Positions 1 to 8,173 of a stretch of DNA of 34,280 bases are shown in pieces (the stretch's first letter is position 1; each line of letters begins with the position of its first letter). The stretch is from positions 1 through 34,280 of the forward strand of contig JAFTMG010000132.1 of assembly GCA_017452525.1 (NCBI GenBank), given 5' to 3'. The translations under genes and the position numbers were made by a program. The DNA is from Clostridia bacterium. GTDB taxonomy: Bacteria > Bacillota > Clostridia > Oscillospirales > CAG-272. The notes under the pieces are model-generated. The model worked only from the letters and a program-made list of their open reading frames with translations. It did not search any database and was not told where the DNA came from.

Positions 1-246
1 ATTTACAAGGGAAAAACGGATTTGATTCACGATTACCACCAAACAAAAGTCACAAATAAATCAGCCTACGGAAAAGCCTTTGGAAAGGCAATGCTTGTTA
101 TCGCAACTGTAATGCTACTTAGCGGCATTATAGGACTGTTTGAAAATTTGCATATGCTTGCTGTTGCTATACTTATCATAGGTTTGGTGGTTGGTATAGG
201 TTGCATTGTTGCGGTGCAAAAAAAGTACAATAAAGGAGTATTCTAA
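1..246 (+). CDS. DUF3784-like small membrane protein (5' end missing)
   Basis: The frame is open from base 1 to a TAA at 244-246, so the 5' end lies outside the window and at least 81 residues are visible. The visible N-terminal part carries a GK-x-DLIHDYHQ-type stretch followed by a hydrophilic segment, then two hydrophobic segments (roughly residues 30-48 and 52-72 of the visible part) and a short basic tail. That layout resembles DUF3784 proteins of Firmicutes, small two- or three-TM proteins of unknown function; the first TM would be upstream. A TTG at 22 could be read as a start, but the conserved-looking residues before it favour a longer protein. The gene ends just before a strong hairpin terminator. 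The family call is from memory of the motif; the membrane nature is seen directly. Confidence 0.7.
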   Translation: MYKGKTDLIHDYHQTKVTNKSAYGKAFGKAMLVIATVMLLSGIIGLFENLHMLAVAILIIGLVVGIGCIVAVQKKYNKGVF

Positions 247-273
247 ATTCCAATTTATTGAACTGAATAAACT

Positions 274-318
274 ACCCCCGACAGACTCTTGAAAATCTGT
301 CGGGGGTAATCTTTGTCT
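274..318 (+). terminator. Hairpin terminator of the DUF3784-like gene
   Basis: Perfect 12-bp stem (274-285 with 296-307, arm ACCCCCGACAGA), 10-nt loop, then a modestly T-rich stretch (AATCTTTGTC). It begins 28 nt after the stop codon. The T tract is weak, so termination may be incomplete. Confidence 0.8.
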
Positions 319-341
319 TCTGCGTTGCATTTATACCTTTG

Positions 342-370
342 CGGACCGTCAGAGGACGCCGGTCCCTACA
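342..370 (+). repeat. Single copy of the GGACCGTC...GGTCCCTACA palindromic repeat
   Basis: An imperfect palindrome (GGACCGTC, a short centre, GACGCCGGTCC, CTACA) that recurs at 3925-3952 and, inverted, at 3858-3885. It sits between two genes facing each other (the partial gene ending at 246 and the large minus-strand gene ending at 431). It resembles REP-like intergenic palindromes. The rest of 308-430 shows no gene. Confidence 0.75.
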
Positions 371-430
371 AGGAGAAATCAAACTTCCTTATGAGAAGTC
401 CGCTTTGTGACTTGGCTTTTTTCAACCCTT

Positions 431-3400
431 TTATTTTGCATACGGAACAGTATACGTAGGTTCATCGGTACAGGAAATGATCTGAACGCTCTCCTGTCCG
501 TGATGGCAGACGTGAAGGGTGATCCGATCCACCCCCTGTACGGTGACCTTACCGTCGGAGACGGACAAAACCTCCGCGCTCTCTTCCTCCGGCCATGCCG
601 CCACCGAGCCGTCGGTGACGATCTTATACATCGTTCCGAAGTCAAGCGACAAAGGATAGGTGTCCCTGCCTACGCGAAGCGTTGCCGTACGCTTGGGCGT
701 GGGATCGTTGTACCAGTCCACGGGGGAGATATAATAGTGATAGTCGCCGTTTTCCTGCCTGTAGACTGCGTATTGCACGTCTTCGCCGCAGATGATCTCG
801 GAGGGCTCCTCGGCGGCATACTGCTCCCGGAGTCGGATCAACAGGCTCTCGTAGAGAGAGGATATAGCCTCGTTGGCAGGGTAGCAGGTGCAGTTGACCA
901 AAATGACCTTGCCCTCACCTTCTCTGACGGTGTAGACGAAGGGCGTACCGTCATCGGTGCGTTCCAGGACCTCAATATCCTCGGGCAGATTGACCGCAAC
1001 CGATACGGGCTTACCCTGATAAGTCCGACTTTCAAATATGGGCTTTTCGTCGGTCAGCGGCTCGGTGAGCGGGTGATAGAGATACTTGAAATTGTGCTGC
1101 TGAACGTCCTCCAGACGGGTAGCGAAGGAGAGATGCGCCCAGGTGGTCAGCAGCGTGCCGCCCTTTCGGATAAAGGAAAGCACGCCGTCAAGGTCCGCGC
1201 GGTCGGCGGTATTGTGTCCCAAAAAGACCAACAGCCGATAGCCCTCGAACCTGCCCTTCTCTATGGGAAGGACATCTACGTGTCCCCGAGGTGTGCCGCT
1301 GTAGCAGCCGCGCGGCTTGTCATCCTCTCCTTCGTAATGCTTGGGAACGAGATTGCCGCGCCCGGAAACGAAATTCAGGGGATAAAAGGTCTTTAACAGG
1401 TGCCAGGATCTCTCCGCCTCCCCCGCGCGGAGATGCTTCATGCCAAAGAGCCTGGTCGAGCTGCCAAACCCGATCCAACCGTCGTATCTGCCGTGAAGAA
1501 CGGCGATCGGAGTGTAGAACTCACCCGAACGGGTATGGGAACGAATAAAGCGATAGAGCTTGACCTCGGACGCACGGTGGCGGGCGGTCGCCTCCGAGAA
1601 GCGGTGATGATTCACAAAGCCGCACTCCAGATGCCAGTAGCCCTCCTCCAGATTGATCTGGTGGACCCCCTGCATATAGCAGGTGTAAAGTGCCAACAGA
1701 TAGCGGCGGTAACGGGGCTCGGTGTCGTGGGGGTGGGTGGACCATTGCAGTGCCTGATGTACGCCCAGCTCCTTCTGACCGTAAGCCTTTGCCGCGCCGC
1801 GGTGGAAGGCGAGAAGGACCTCCATGGGGGAGTCCATCGTTTCAGCCCCCAGCCATTCAAAGCCCGCGTCATAGAGATATTTAAACATGACGGAGGGACC
1901 GGTATGGCGAACGTTCTGATATCGGTCACAGCCGCGAACAACGCGCAGAGAGTTCTGCGAGACTTCGTATGCCTCACGCAGATCGGCGGCACAGTCGGTA
2001 TCGTGGAAGAGCGCCAGCTTTCCTTCAACCACCGCCACGTTACCGGCGCGGTAGGTATTTTCCGTGGTCATCGGAGAGTGTCTGGATTCTCTTTGCGTCA
2101 GGTCCCATTGGGTCGGGGTGATGGGAAAGTTCCAAAAGGCGGGATAGCCCCAATAGAACACCTGTCCGTCGCGCTCATGAAGCTGTCTGCCCATAAAGTT
2201 CTTGCCCCGAAGCATATCGGGATGAGGATTGCAGAACATTCCCGGGAGGTCTCTGCCGTCCACCATATGGGCGTATTTCGCATCCATGCCCTCGCAGATC
2301 TCGCGGAGCTTGCGCCATACGTCGGGATTGACCGTGCGGTGACCGCCCCAACGGTAAGCGGGACGGATGGTGATCAGATCTCCCATTTCCTTGCCGAAGA
2401 ACCACTCCAGGTAGTCCTCCACCGCTTTGAGATCGGAATTGTCAATATAGATCAGGTCGGCGCTTCCCGCGATCACACGGTCCTCGCCTCTCTTTACCAT
2501 GTGAACGATCTCCGCCGAGTCGGTCACGTCGCCGCAGCGGAAGGTCAGGATCCGGTGGTTAAGATATTTCTTCGCACGGACGCGTACCGCGTAAATTCCC
2601 TTCTTGCCAAAGGAAAGATCGGAGACCGCCTCGAAATCCTCGCTGTCACAGGTCAGCGTCAGACCGTCCTCCTCGGTGCGGATCAGCAGGCAGATATCCT
2701 GACCGAAGGCGGCGTTCACGGGACAGTAGGTGATAGAAAACAGTTTTTTGGGGCGTTCCAGGATCAGGACCTCACGAATCGAGAGGGGAACGGTATCCTT
2801 GTAATCGCTGACATACTGAATGGAAAGGACGTTTTCTCCCGCCCGGATCAGGTCGTCCGGGATCTCCAGCTCCACGGAGGGATAGCGATGGATCCGCAGG
2901 AAGACCTCGCCGTGGTGAATGACTTCCCCGTTGAGAGTGACGCGGAAAACAGGCCATTCCTTCTTGGACAGGCTCTGACCGATCCAAACGAAATAATCCA
3001 ATGTGGGAACCGCAATATCAAAATCGGGGCAGGCATTTTTGCCCGCGGCGGAAGAAAGGGTGGGCTCTTCCAAATAGATGCTGCCCTCATAGAGCAGACC
3101 CTCCACGATGAACAGCACGCACGCCGTCGATCGGGGAATGATCACCTGCTTCATCAGCGCGGTGTAGTCGTAGCTTCCTTCGGGGAGATCGATGGTCACG
3201 GTCTCATCGGGCGCATATTTGGTCAGCACAGGGGGAACGCCCGGCTTTTTGTCCCAGCGCTCCAGTCGGATGCGTAAAAAACCGCCCTCGGCAACCCTCA
3301 GATCCTCTGCCTTGGCATAGATACCGAAGGTCCACTCGTCGGTGGCACCGTGAACGATGGAGTCGATCTGCGGCATCCACATGATCTTGGTCATCGCGCG

Positions 3401-3682
3401 CTTGGGGTATGGCTTGGGCGCATCGCAGGAGAGATCCAGACAAAAACGGCGACGTCTTGCGTGCTCGGAATCGAGCGAGTCGTCAATGAGCTGATAAAGC
3501 TTGCTGGTCTGGGGCTCGTCCTTGAGGGCAAAATGCATGCGGTCCTCGCAGGTGAAATACAGGCGGTGATGATCACCGAGGCTCAATCCCTTCCCGTCAA
3601 AGGAATAGGACGCTGTCTCTCCCTTGCGGAGGATCTCGTCGGAAAGATCTGATTTGACTTGCTTTTTGACTTCGTATGTCAT
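431..3682 (-). CDS. Large multidomain glycoside-hydrolase-like protein, family unassigned
   Basis: A 1083-residue protein with no signal peptide, so probably cytoplasmic. The ATG at 3682 is preceded by GGAGGT four bases upstream; a GTG at 3694 overlaps that Shine-Dalgarno and is rejected. Visible architecture: two beta-rich, carbohydrate-binding-like segments (about 1-210 and 220-310), a further beta domain (about 310-400), a likely TIM-barrel region (about 405-730) with an acidic stretch EEGYWHLE near 679-686 that could hold a catalytic glutamate, then a segment around 810-855 (YRLLVFLGHNTAD...FIRKGGTLLT) resembling the glutamine-amidotransferase-like domain of GH42 beta-galactosidases, and a C-terminal beta domain. 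This order recalls GH42/GH-A clan enzymes, but I cannot name the family and the catalytic residues are not proven. No close operon partner; repeats flank both ends. A convincing promoter was not found. Confidence 0.7.
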   Translation of the reverse strand: MTYEVKKQVKSDLSDEILRKGETASYSFDGKGLSLGDHHRLYFTCEDRMHFALKDEPQTSKLYQLIDDSLDSEHARRRRFCLDLSCDAPKPYPKRAMTKIMWMPQIDSIVHGATDEWTFGIYAKAEDLRVAEGGFLRIRLERWDKKPGVPPVLTKYAPDETVTIDLPEGSYDYTALMKQVIIPRSTACVLFIVEGLLYEGSIYLEEPTLSSAAGKNACPDFDIAVPTLDYFVWIGQSLSKKEWPVFRVTLNGEVIHHGEVFLRIHRYPSVELEIPDDLIRAGENVLSIQYVSDYKDTVPLSIREVLILERPKKLFSITYCPVNAAFGQDICLLIRTEEDGLTLTCDSEDFEAVSDLSFGKKGIYAVRVRAKKYLNHRILTFRCGDVTDSAEIVHMVKRGEDRVIAGSADLIYIDNSDLKAVEDYLEWFFGKEMGDLITIRPAYRWGGHRTVNPDVWRKLREICEGMDAKYAHMVDGRDLPGMFCNPHPDMLRGKNFMGRQLHERDGQVFYWGYPAFWNFPITPTQWDLTQRESRHSPMTTENTYRAGNVAVVEGKLALFHDTDCAADLREAYEVSQNSLRVVRGCDRYQNVRHTGPSVMFKYLYDAGFEWLGAETMDSPMEVLLAFHRGAAKAYGQKELGVHQALQWSTHPHDTEPRYRRYLLALYTCYMQGVHQINLEEGYWHLECGFVNHHRFSEATARHRASEVKLYRFIRSHTRSGEFYTPIAVLHGRYDGWIGFGSSTRLFGMKHLRAGEAERSWHLLKTFYPLNFVSGRGNLVPKHYEGEDDKPRGCYSGTPRGHVDVLPIEKGRFEGYRLLVFLGHNTADRADLDGVLSFIRKGGTLLTTWAHLSFATRLEDVQQHNFKYLYHPLTEPLTDEKPIFESRTYQGKPVSVAVNLPEDIEVLERTDDGTPFVYTVREGEGKVILVNCTCYPANEAISSLYESLLIRLREQYAAEEPSEIICGEDVQYAVYRQENGDYHYYISPVDWYNDPTPKRTATLRVGRDTYPLSLDFGTMYKIVTDGSVAAWPEEESAEVLSVSDGKVTVQGVDRITLHVCHHGQESVQIISCTDEPTYTVPYAK

Positions 3683-3753
3683 AGGTACCTCCACGGGATA
3701 AATGAATCGAATTTTATGATCAAAAACGCGCTGTCACTAAATGACGGATATTC

Positions 3754-3843
3754 TTCCAATTTGGGGTTGTCGAACGGTTTGAGATGTTCAAATTTGGGTT
3801 TATCGGTCCGTTTGAGATGTTCAAATTTGGGTTTGTCGAAGAG
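3754..3843 (+). repeat. 33-bp tandem repeat, about 2.7 units
   Basis: Units start at 3754, 3787 and 3820, each beginning TTCAAATTTGGGTTTRTCG (first unit with two changes) and the first two ending with a GTTTGAGATG block. The same 33-bp unit, also tandem, recurs at 9131-9185, and single ends occur inverted near 3995-4013 and 9740-9757 and directly at 34010. Noncoding; not CRISPR, as no unique spacers separate the units. Confidence 0.85.
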
Positions 3844-3857
3844 ATAGAGGTTAAATT

Positions 3858-3952
3858 TTGTAGGGACCGGCGTCCCCGACGGTCCACCCCACAAGGGTTT
3901 GGCGATCACAAACCGTCCGTAAACGGACCGTCGAGGACGCCGGTCCCTACAA
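3858..3952. repeat. Long inverted repeat (28-bp arms)
   Basis: Arm 3858-3885 is the reverse complement of 3925-3952 with one mismatch in 28; the outer end is TTGTAGGGACCGGCGTCC. The arms are separated by 39 nt. A transcript would fold into a long hairpin. Each arm is a copy of the palindrome also found at 342-370. Confidence 0.85.
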
Positions 3953-4147
3953 AAAGGGTGCCGCATGGCGGTTGTTCCGTTTCTACCAACACCCCGATAA
4001 ACCCCAATTTGAACACCCCTCACCATTTGGCGCAACAGGGCGAAAAAAGGATTCTCAAAATCATTATACCGAATTACATGTGAAAAATCAACACAAAAAA
4101 CAAATTCTCCTTTATCAAAACCCAAGAGGCATTTGATTCATTCCCCC

Positions 4148-4176
4148 TTGACATCCGCCTCCATCTTGGTTATAAT
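4148..4176 (+). promoter_or_regulatory. Sigma-A promoter of isomerase/epimerase gene
   Basis: TTGACA (4148-4153), 17-nt spacer, TATAAT (4171-4176): full consensus at both hexamers. It lies 41 nt before the ATG at 4218. Confidence 0.93.
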
Positions 4177-4217
4177 GAAACCAACAGAAAGACCGTACCG
4201 CGAAAGGAGACATCACT

Positions 4218-5117
4218 ATGAAACTTGCTACCACCACAGGCGATCTCTGGGGCTACACCGGATCGCAGGAAAGATCCATGGAATATATCAGCCAAGCCGG
4301 ATTCCGCTACATGGACTACAATTTCGGCTGCGACTACGGCAACCGCTCGGGCGTTTACAGCGAGGACTATCTGAAGCACTTTGAGGCGATCGGCGCGCAG
4401 GCAGAAAAGCTCGGCGTCAAGCTGGTGCAGGCGCACTCCCCGATGGGTAAGCCCCTCGCCGAGGACAACGCCGCCTTCATCGCCGACACCGCCCGCTGTG
4501 TTGAAGCCTGCGGCGCCTGGGGCATCCCCAACCTCGTGGTTCACTCGGGCTATACCCCCGGGCTGACGGTACAGGAGACCTACGCCCGCAACAAGGAATT
4601 CTACGCGCCCCTTCTGGAGTGCGCCGAGAAATACAACGTCAACATTCTCGTGGAGAACTTCAACAAGATGCACGTGGAGGGACTCTATTGGATCGACAAC
4701 GCCCCCGACCTGCTGGGCATGGTCGAATACGTCAACCACCCGCTCTTCCACGCCGTTTGGGACGTGGGGCACGCCAATATGCAGGAGATGCCCCAGGACG
4801 AGGCGCTCCGCATGCTGGGCAGCCACGTCCGCGCCCTGCACATTCAGGACAACATGGGCGACAAGGACAGCCACCTGACCCCCTTCCTCGGCACGCTCAG
4901 CCTCGACGCCGTGATGAACGGTCTGCTCGACATCGGCTACAAGGGCTACTTCACCTTTGAGGTGGGCGGCATCTTCCTGCCCGCCAACAAGCGCCGCCCC
5001 TATGAGCGCGACACCCGCCTCGCCCGCGCGCCCCTCGCCCTGCGACTGGCGCAGGAGAGATATCTCTATGAGCTGGGCAAGTGCGTGTTGGAGGCTTACG
5101 ATTGCTTTGAGGAATAA
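4218..5117 (+). CDS. Sugar phosphate isomerase/epimerase family protein (AP-endonuclease-2-like TIM barrel)
   Basis: A 299-residue protein of the xylose isomerase-like TIM-barrel superfamily, whose members isomerise or epimerise sugars or inositol derivatives with a divalent metal. The four metal ligands expected for the fold are visible: E146 (LVENF), D182 (WDVGHAN), H208 (LHIQDN) and E248 (FTFEVG). Start ATG at 4218 has AAAGGAGA at 4203-4210. The gene has its own consensus promoter and terminators, so it appears monocistronic. It is one of three such genes in the window (others at 18629 and 21572); they differ enough to be distinct subfamilies. No signal peptide, so cytoplasmic. The substrate cannot be told from sequence. 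Confidence 0.88.
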   Translation: MKLATTTGDLWGYTGSQERSMEYISQAGFRYMDYNFGCDYGNRSGVYSEDYLKHFEAIGAQAEKLGVKLVQAHSPMGKPLAEDNAAFIADTARCVEACGAWGIPNLVVHSGYTPGLTVQETYARNKEFYAPLLECAEKYNVNILVENFNKMHVEGLYWIDNAPDLLGMVEYVNHPLFHAVWDVGHANMQEMPQDEALRMLGSHVRALHIQDNMGDKDSHLTPFLGTLSLDAVMNGLLDIGYKGYFTFEVGGIFLPANKRRPYERDTRLARAPLALRLAQERYLYELGKCVLEAYDCFEE

Positions 5118-5151
5118 GTGATCAACGAAAACGAAGCTGCACCCGAAAAAG

Positions 5152-5239
5152 CGGAGGATTCCGAAACCGGAGTCCTCCGTTGATGATGTTGGATCGAAAA
5201 TGATTCGCAGGCTACGCTCTTTGGCGCAGCCTGCGTTTT
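5152..5239. terminator. Two hairpins between convergent genes
   Basis: First hairpin 5152-5163 with 5168-5179 (12-bp stem with one G-T pair, AAAC loop). Second hairpin 5206-5213 with 5228-5235 (arms CGCAGGCT and AGCCTGCG), followed by TTTTCT, ending the plus-strand isomerase gene. The minus-strand protease gene also ends here (stop at 5256), so the pair may serve both. Confidence 0.75.
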
Positions 5240-5255
5240 CTCGCATCCTTTTATT

Positions 5256-6479
5256 TTACTTTTTCAATTGTTTCTCTATCGCGGCAACGCGCTGACTGAG
5301 CGGCGGATGTGTGTATTCCAGCACCACCAGCACAGGATCGGGAGAAAGATGGGCAAAGTTATCCCGGTTCAGCTTCTTCAAGGCCTCCACCAAAGCCTCG
5401 CCATAGCCCTCCTGTACCGCCTGCTCGTCGGCACGGTATTCTGCCTTGCGACTGCGGGCATTGATCAGTATGTCAAGCAGAGGCTGCACCAGGCCAAGAC
5501 CAATGCTCATCAGAACATAGGCAAAGCCATAGTTGACACCCTCAAAACCAAAATCCGTATACAGACCCGTGAAATATACCGTCAGCCACGCCACCACGGA
5601 CATGGCTGTCAGGTTTACCAGATTGAGGATCTGATTTTTCAGCACATCCTTATGGATCCCATGACCCAGCTCATGAGCAAAGACAGCGCATATTTCATCT
5701 GTGGTCATGGCATTGACCAGATTATCAAACAGCACGATGGTCTTCATTTTGCCAAAGCCGGTGAAATAAGCGTTCAGCTTGGTGGTACGCCGGGAGGCAT
5801 CCATCACCTCGATCGCCTTGACCCGATAGCCATGCTTATTCAGCAAAGCCATGAGCTTGTCCTTCAGTTCCCCTTCCTCCAAGGGTACAAACCGATTGCC
5901 AATGCGGCTGAGAACGGGATAGAGAAAGGAAGCGGTCAGCGTAAAGACAAACATCACTCCGACAAGCAGCACCACAACCCAATTGCCCATTGCCATATGC
6001 AGCGCGCACAGAGCACACACGAGGCCCGTGCTGAGGACAAAGTTCAAAAGAAACTCCCGGATCCTGTCAGCAACGAAGGTTTTCACGGTGGAGCGATTGA
6101 ATCCGTACTTTTGCTCAATGATCATGGTGTCCACATAGCTGATGACCACATTCAGTAATGTTTCCGCCAGGATCTGCAGGATCAGCACCGCAATCAGCTG
6201 ACTCCATGGATCATCGGCAAAAAGGTTGGCAAAAGCAGAATAGGCGCCCGTCAGCAGCAGCGCCGACATCAACACCCAGGTCAACACAGTAGAAACCATG
6301 TGCAATCGGGATTTTTCCGCATTATAGGCCTTCCAGCGTTGATAAGTTTCCGCATCGTAAACATCTGCCACATTTTCAGGGGTGGGATTAGCCGCAGAGC
6401 GGAAGCGGACAATATGCAGTACCAGTCTGTACACGCTACCCAACAAGAACAGGATCAAAACAAGCCATTTCCAGTTCAC
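5256..6479 (-). CDS. M48 family membrane zinc metalloprotease (Ste24/CAAX prenyl protease 1-like)
   Basis: A 407-residue integral membrane protease. The zinc motif HELGH is at 269-273, the third ligand E347 sits in EYRAD, and the family stretch NAYFTGFGKMKTIVLFD precedes the motif; several hydrophobic segments surround the catalytic core (near residues 5-22, 60-80, 95-120, 145-190, 280-310, 320-340). The Ste24-like domain order fits a protease acting on membrane proteins or peptides. Start: GTG at 6479 with AAAGGAG eight bases upstream. An ATG pair at 6509/6506 overlaps the -10 box of the promoter at 6508-6536 and so lies at or before the transcript start; it is rejected. Monocistronic, with its own promoter; convergent with the isomerase gene. 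Confidence 0.9.
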   Translation of the reverse strand: MNWKWLVLILFLLGSVYRLVLHIVRFRSAANPTPENVADVYDAETYQRWKAYNAEKSRLHMVSTVLTWVLMSALLLTGAYSAFANLFADDPWSQLIAVLILQILAETLLNVVISYVDTMIIEQKYGFNRSTVKTFVADRIREFLLNFVLSTGLVCALCALHMAMGNWVVVLLVGVMFVFTLTASFLYPVLSRIGNRFVPLEEGELKDKLMALLNKHGYRVKAIEVMDASRRTTKLNAYFTGFGKMKTIVLFDNLVNAMTTDEICAVFAHELGHGIHKDVLKNQILNLVNLTAMSVVAWLTVYFTGLYTDFGFEGVNYGFAYVLMSIGLGLVQPLLDILINARSRKAEYRADEQAVQEGYGEALVEALKKLNRDNFAHLSPDPVLVVLEYTHPPLSQRVAAIEKQLKK

Positions 6480-6507
6480 GTTTTTCACTCCTTTTTTGTT
6501 TTTCATC

Positions 6508-6536
6508 ATTATATCAAAAAATCACCGATTGTGCAA
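6508..6536 (-). promoter_or_regulatory. Promoter of the M48 protease gene
   Basis: Reading the minus strand: TTGCAC (6536-6531), 17-nt spacer, TATAAT (6513-6508). The -10 box decides the start of the downstream gene, because the in-frame ATG codons overlap it. Confidence 0.85.
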
Positions 6537-6550
6537 TACCTTGACAACAA

Positions 6551-6592
6551 GAAAAAGGGCCGTGTCACTGATCCAATGACACAGCCCCCTTT
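6551..6592 (-). terminator. Terminator after the solute-binding protein gene
   Basis: Arms GTGTCA/TGACAC (6562-6567 with 6577-6582) plus GGGC/GCCC with one mismatch; on the minus strand followed by TTTTTCTTG. It isolates the SBP gene from the protease promoter immediately downstream. Confidence 0.8.
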
Positions 6593-6603
6593 GGATACTC
6601 GGG

Positions 6604-8115
6604 TTATTCAAATCTCGGCATGACGTTCTTTTCGAGGACCTTCTTAGCGGGGCCGGCGTTGGCCTTGAACTTGGATACCAGGCTGGTACCGTGGTCGATA
6701 TTGCCGGAGACCTCAAACCAGGTCACAAGGTTGGGGCTGAAGAGCGCCGCGTAAACGGTGGTCAGATTGGCGGTCGCCGTTTCGCGGATGAGCGTCAGCA
6801 TATCCTGCATCTCGGGGGTGCGGGAGAGGCGCTCCTGCAGGTAGGTCTCAAAATAGGTACCAACCAGCGTTTCGCTGCCCAGATAGCCCATATAGTTGGC
6901 AACCTGCGCGGCCAGCTCGGGCTTGGCAATGTTCTGCGGGAAGGTGGTGCAGGTCGCGCCGGTGCCGATCTGGCTGATGTAGTTTTCCTGTGTCTCGTCA
7001 TACTTCGGATAAGGCAGGATACCGAAATCGCCCTTCATATCGCGCATAATGGCGTTGGAAATGTAGTTCAGATAGCTGGGAACAAAGAGGGCGCGGTCCT
7101 CAGCCAGGATCTGCAGGCTCTCCTCGTAGGTGTCGTTCTTGAACTTGAGATTGTAGCTGCCGTCTACAAAGGCGTTGCTGATCTTGGTATAGAAATCAAT
7201 ATGTCTCTCGCTCGGCGCAGCAGGGAAGACGAGAGCGCCGTCTTCTCCGCGCGTGACGACCTCACAGCCCAAGCTGGTACCAAAAGCGCGCATGGGGTTG
7301 TCGATGGCGATGATACCGATGCGGTCGCCCTCCTTGCTGGCGCCTGCCGTACCGTCCAGATCGCCGCCGGCTTGCTCGGCCATGGTCAGCATCTTGTCCA
7401 GCGTCCACTGATTGTTCTTGACAAGCTCATAGGGATTTTCCAGCTTGTTTTCGGCAACGATGGCGGAGCTGAAGAAGATACCGTGCATATCGCCGTACAG
7501 CGAAAGGTTCATGTCGCCGTAGATACCGAACAGCTTGCCGTTGATCTCCAGTCTTTCATACAAATTCGTGATCCACCAGGGCTTGGAGAGATCCATGCCC
7601 GGCATTTCGGCAATGTTGGTGTAATACTGAGAGTTCAAGCCCGTGCACATGACAGCGGACTGACCGACGACCATATCCCAGGTGGGGTCGCCTGCCAGCA
7701 CCTGCTTGGAGACCTCGGCAGTAAAGGTCTGACGGTCTGCCCACGCGCAGGGCATGGATTTGATCTGCAGGTCGATGTTGAAGAACTCCTCCACCTGCGA
7801 GTTGCGGGCGTAAACGGCATCGTTGACGAGATCACCCGTCAGCGTCTCCGCCAGATGCTCATACTCATCGGTTTTGGCGATCAGCATGTTGAAGACGTAG
7901 CCCTCGTAATTGGTCTGCGCAAAGCCCAGCTTATCCTCAAGCGTCGGCTCGGGCGGCTCGGTCTCGGCGGGTGTTTCGGCCACGGAGGCATTGCCTGCCG
8001 CCTGTGTCGTTGTGGCAGCGGTCGTGCCCTCCCCTTCTTTTCCGCCTCCGCAGGCAGCGAGGCAGGAGACGAGCATCATGATGGCTAAAAATGCGGACAG
8101 AATTCTGGTTTTCAT
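6604..8115 (-). CDS. Extracellular solute-binding lipoprotein (ABC sugar uptake type)
   Basis: A 503-residue secreted lipoprotein: basic N-terminus, hydrophobic core, lipobox LAAC with lipidated Cys22, then a Thr/Ala/Glu-rich linker (about 25-58) and a periplasmic-binding-protein-like fold. Motifs shared with the second SBP here (28854-30419) include LVNDAVYARN near residue 95 and the ILPYPKYDE segment. Start ATG 8115 has AAAGGAG eight bases upstream; a longer frame starting at 8241 runs through the intergenic gap and is rejected. It follows the RraA gene by 58 bp on the same strand, probably co-transcribed, and ends at its own terminator. Such proteins deliver oligosaccharides to ABC permeases, but no permease or ATPase gene for sugar import is present. 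The ligand is unknown. Confidence 0.9.
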   Translation of the reverse strand: MKTRILSAFLAIMMLVSCLAACGGGKEGEGTTAATTTQAAGNASVAETPAETEPPEPTLEDKLGFAQTNYEGYVFNMLIAKTDEYEHLAETLTGDLVNDAVYARNSQVEEFFNIDLQIKSMPCAWADRQTFTAEVSKQVLAGDPTWDMVVGQSAVMCTGLNSQYYTNIAEMPGMDLSKPWWITNLYERLEINGKLFGIYGDMNLSLYGDMHGIFFSSAIVAENKLENPYELVKNNQWTLDKMLTMAEQAGGDLDGTAGASKEGDRIGIIAIDNPMRAFGTSLGCEVVTRGEDGALVFPAAPSERHIDFYTKISNAFVDGSYNLKFKNDTYEESLQILAEDRALFVPSYLNYISNAIMRDMKGDFGILPYPKYDETQENYISQIGTGATCTTFPQNIAKPELAAQVANYMGYLGSETLVGTYFETYLQERLSRTPEMQDMLTLIRETATANLTTVYAALFSPNLVTWFEVSGNIDHGTSLVSKFKANAGPAKKVLEKNVMPRFE

Positions 8116-8173
8116 TGCTTTTTCTCCTTTTATTGATATTGAGTAATCGGGGATCGCTTGGATTCGGATACGG

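Larger units (their letters stand above)
3754..4013. repeat. Composite intergenic repeat element, MITE-like
   Basis: The left end carries TTCAAATTTGGGTTTGTCG-type units and the right end (3995-4013) has the same sequence inverted (CGATAAACCCCAATTTGAA), so about 260 bp is bounded by terminal inverted repeats and contains the 28-bp inverted repeat. No coding frame inside is credible and no transposase is nearby. A nonautonomous element is an inference; target-site duplications were not identified. The remainder of the 535-bp gap before 4218 holds only the promoter at 4148-4176. Confidence 0.5.

Noticed and set aside
407..3277. Two long plus-strand open frames (329 and 625 codons) opposite the large minus-strand gene
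   Set aside because: They mirror the codon structure of the large gene, lack ribosome sites, and their translations show no folds or motifs.
3700..3735. Promoter for the 1083-residue protein gene (TAAAAT near 3711-3716 on the minus strand)
   Set aside because: The best -35 (GTGACA) is only 15 nt away, so the match is poor.
3754..3843. CRISPR-like tandem units
   Set aside because: Units are directly abutting with no unique spacers and no cas genes.
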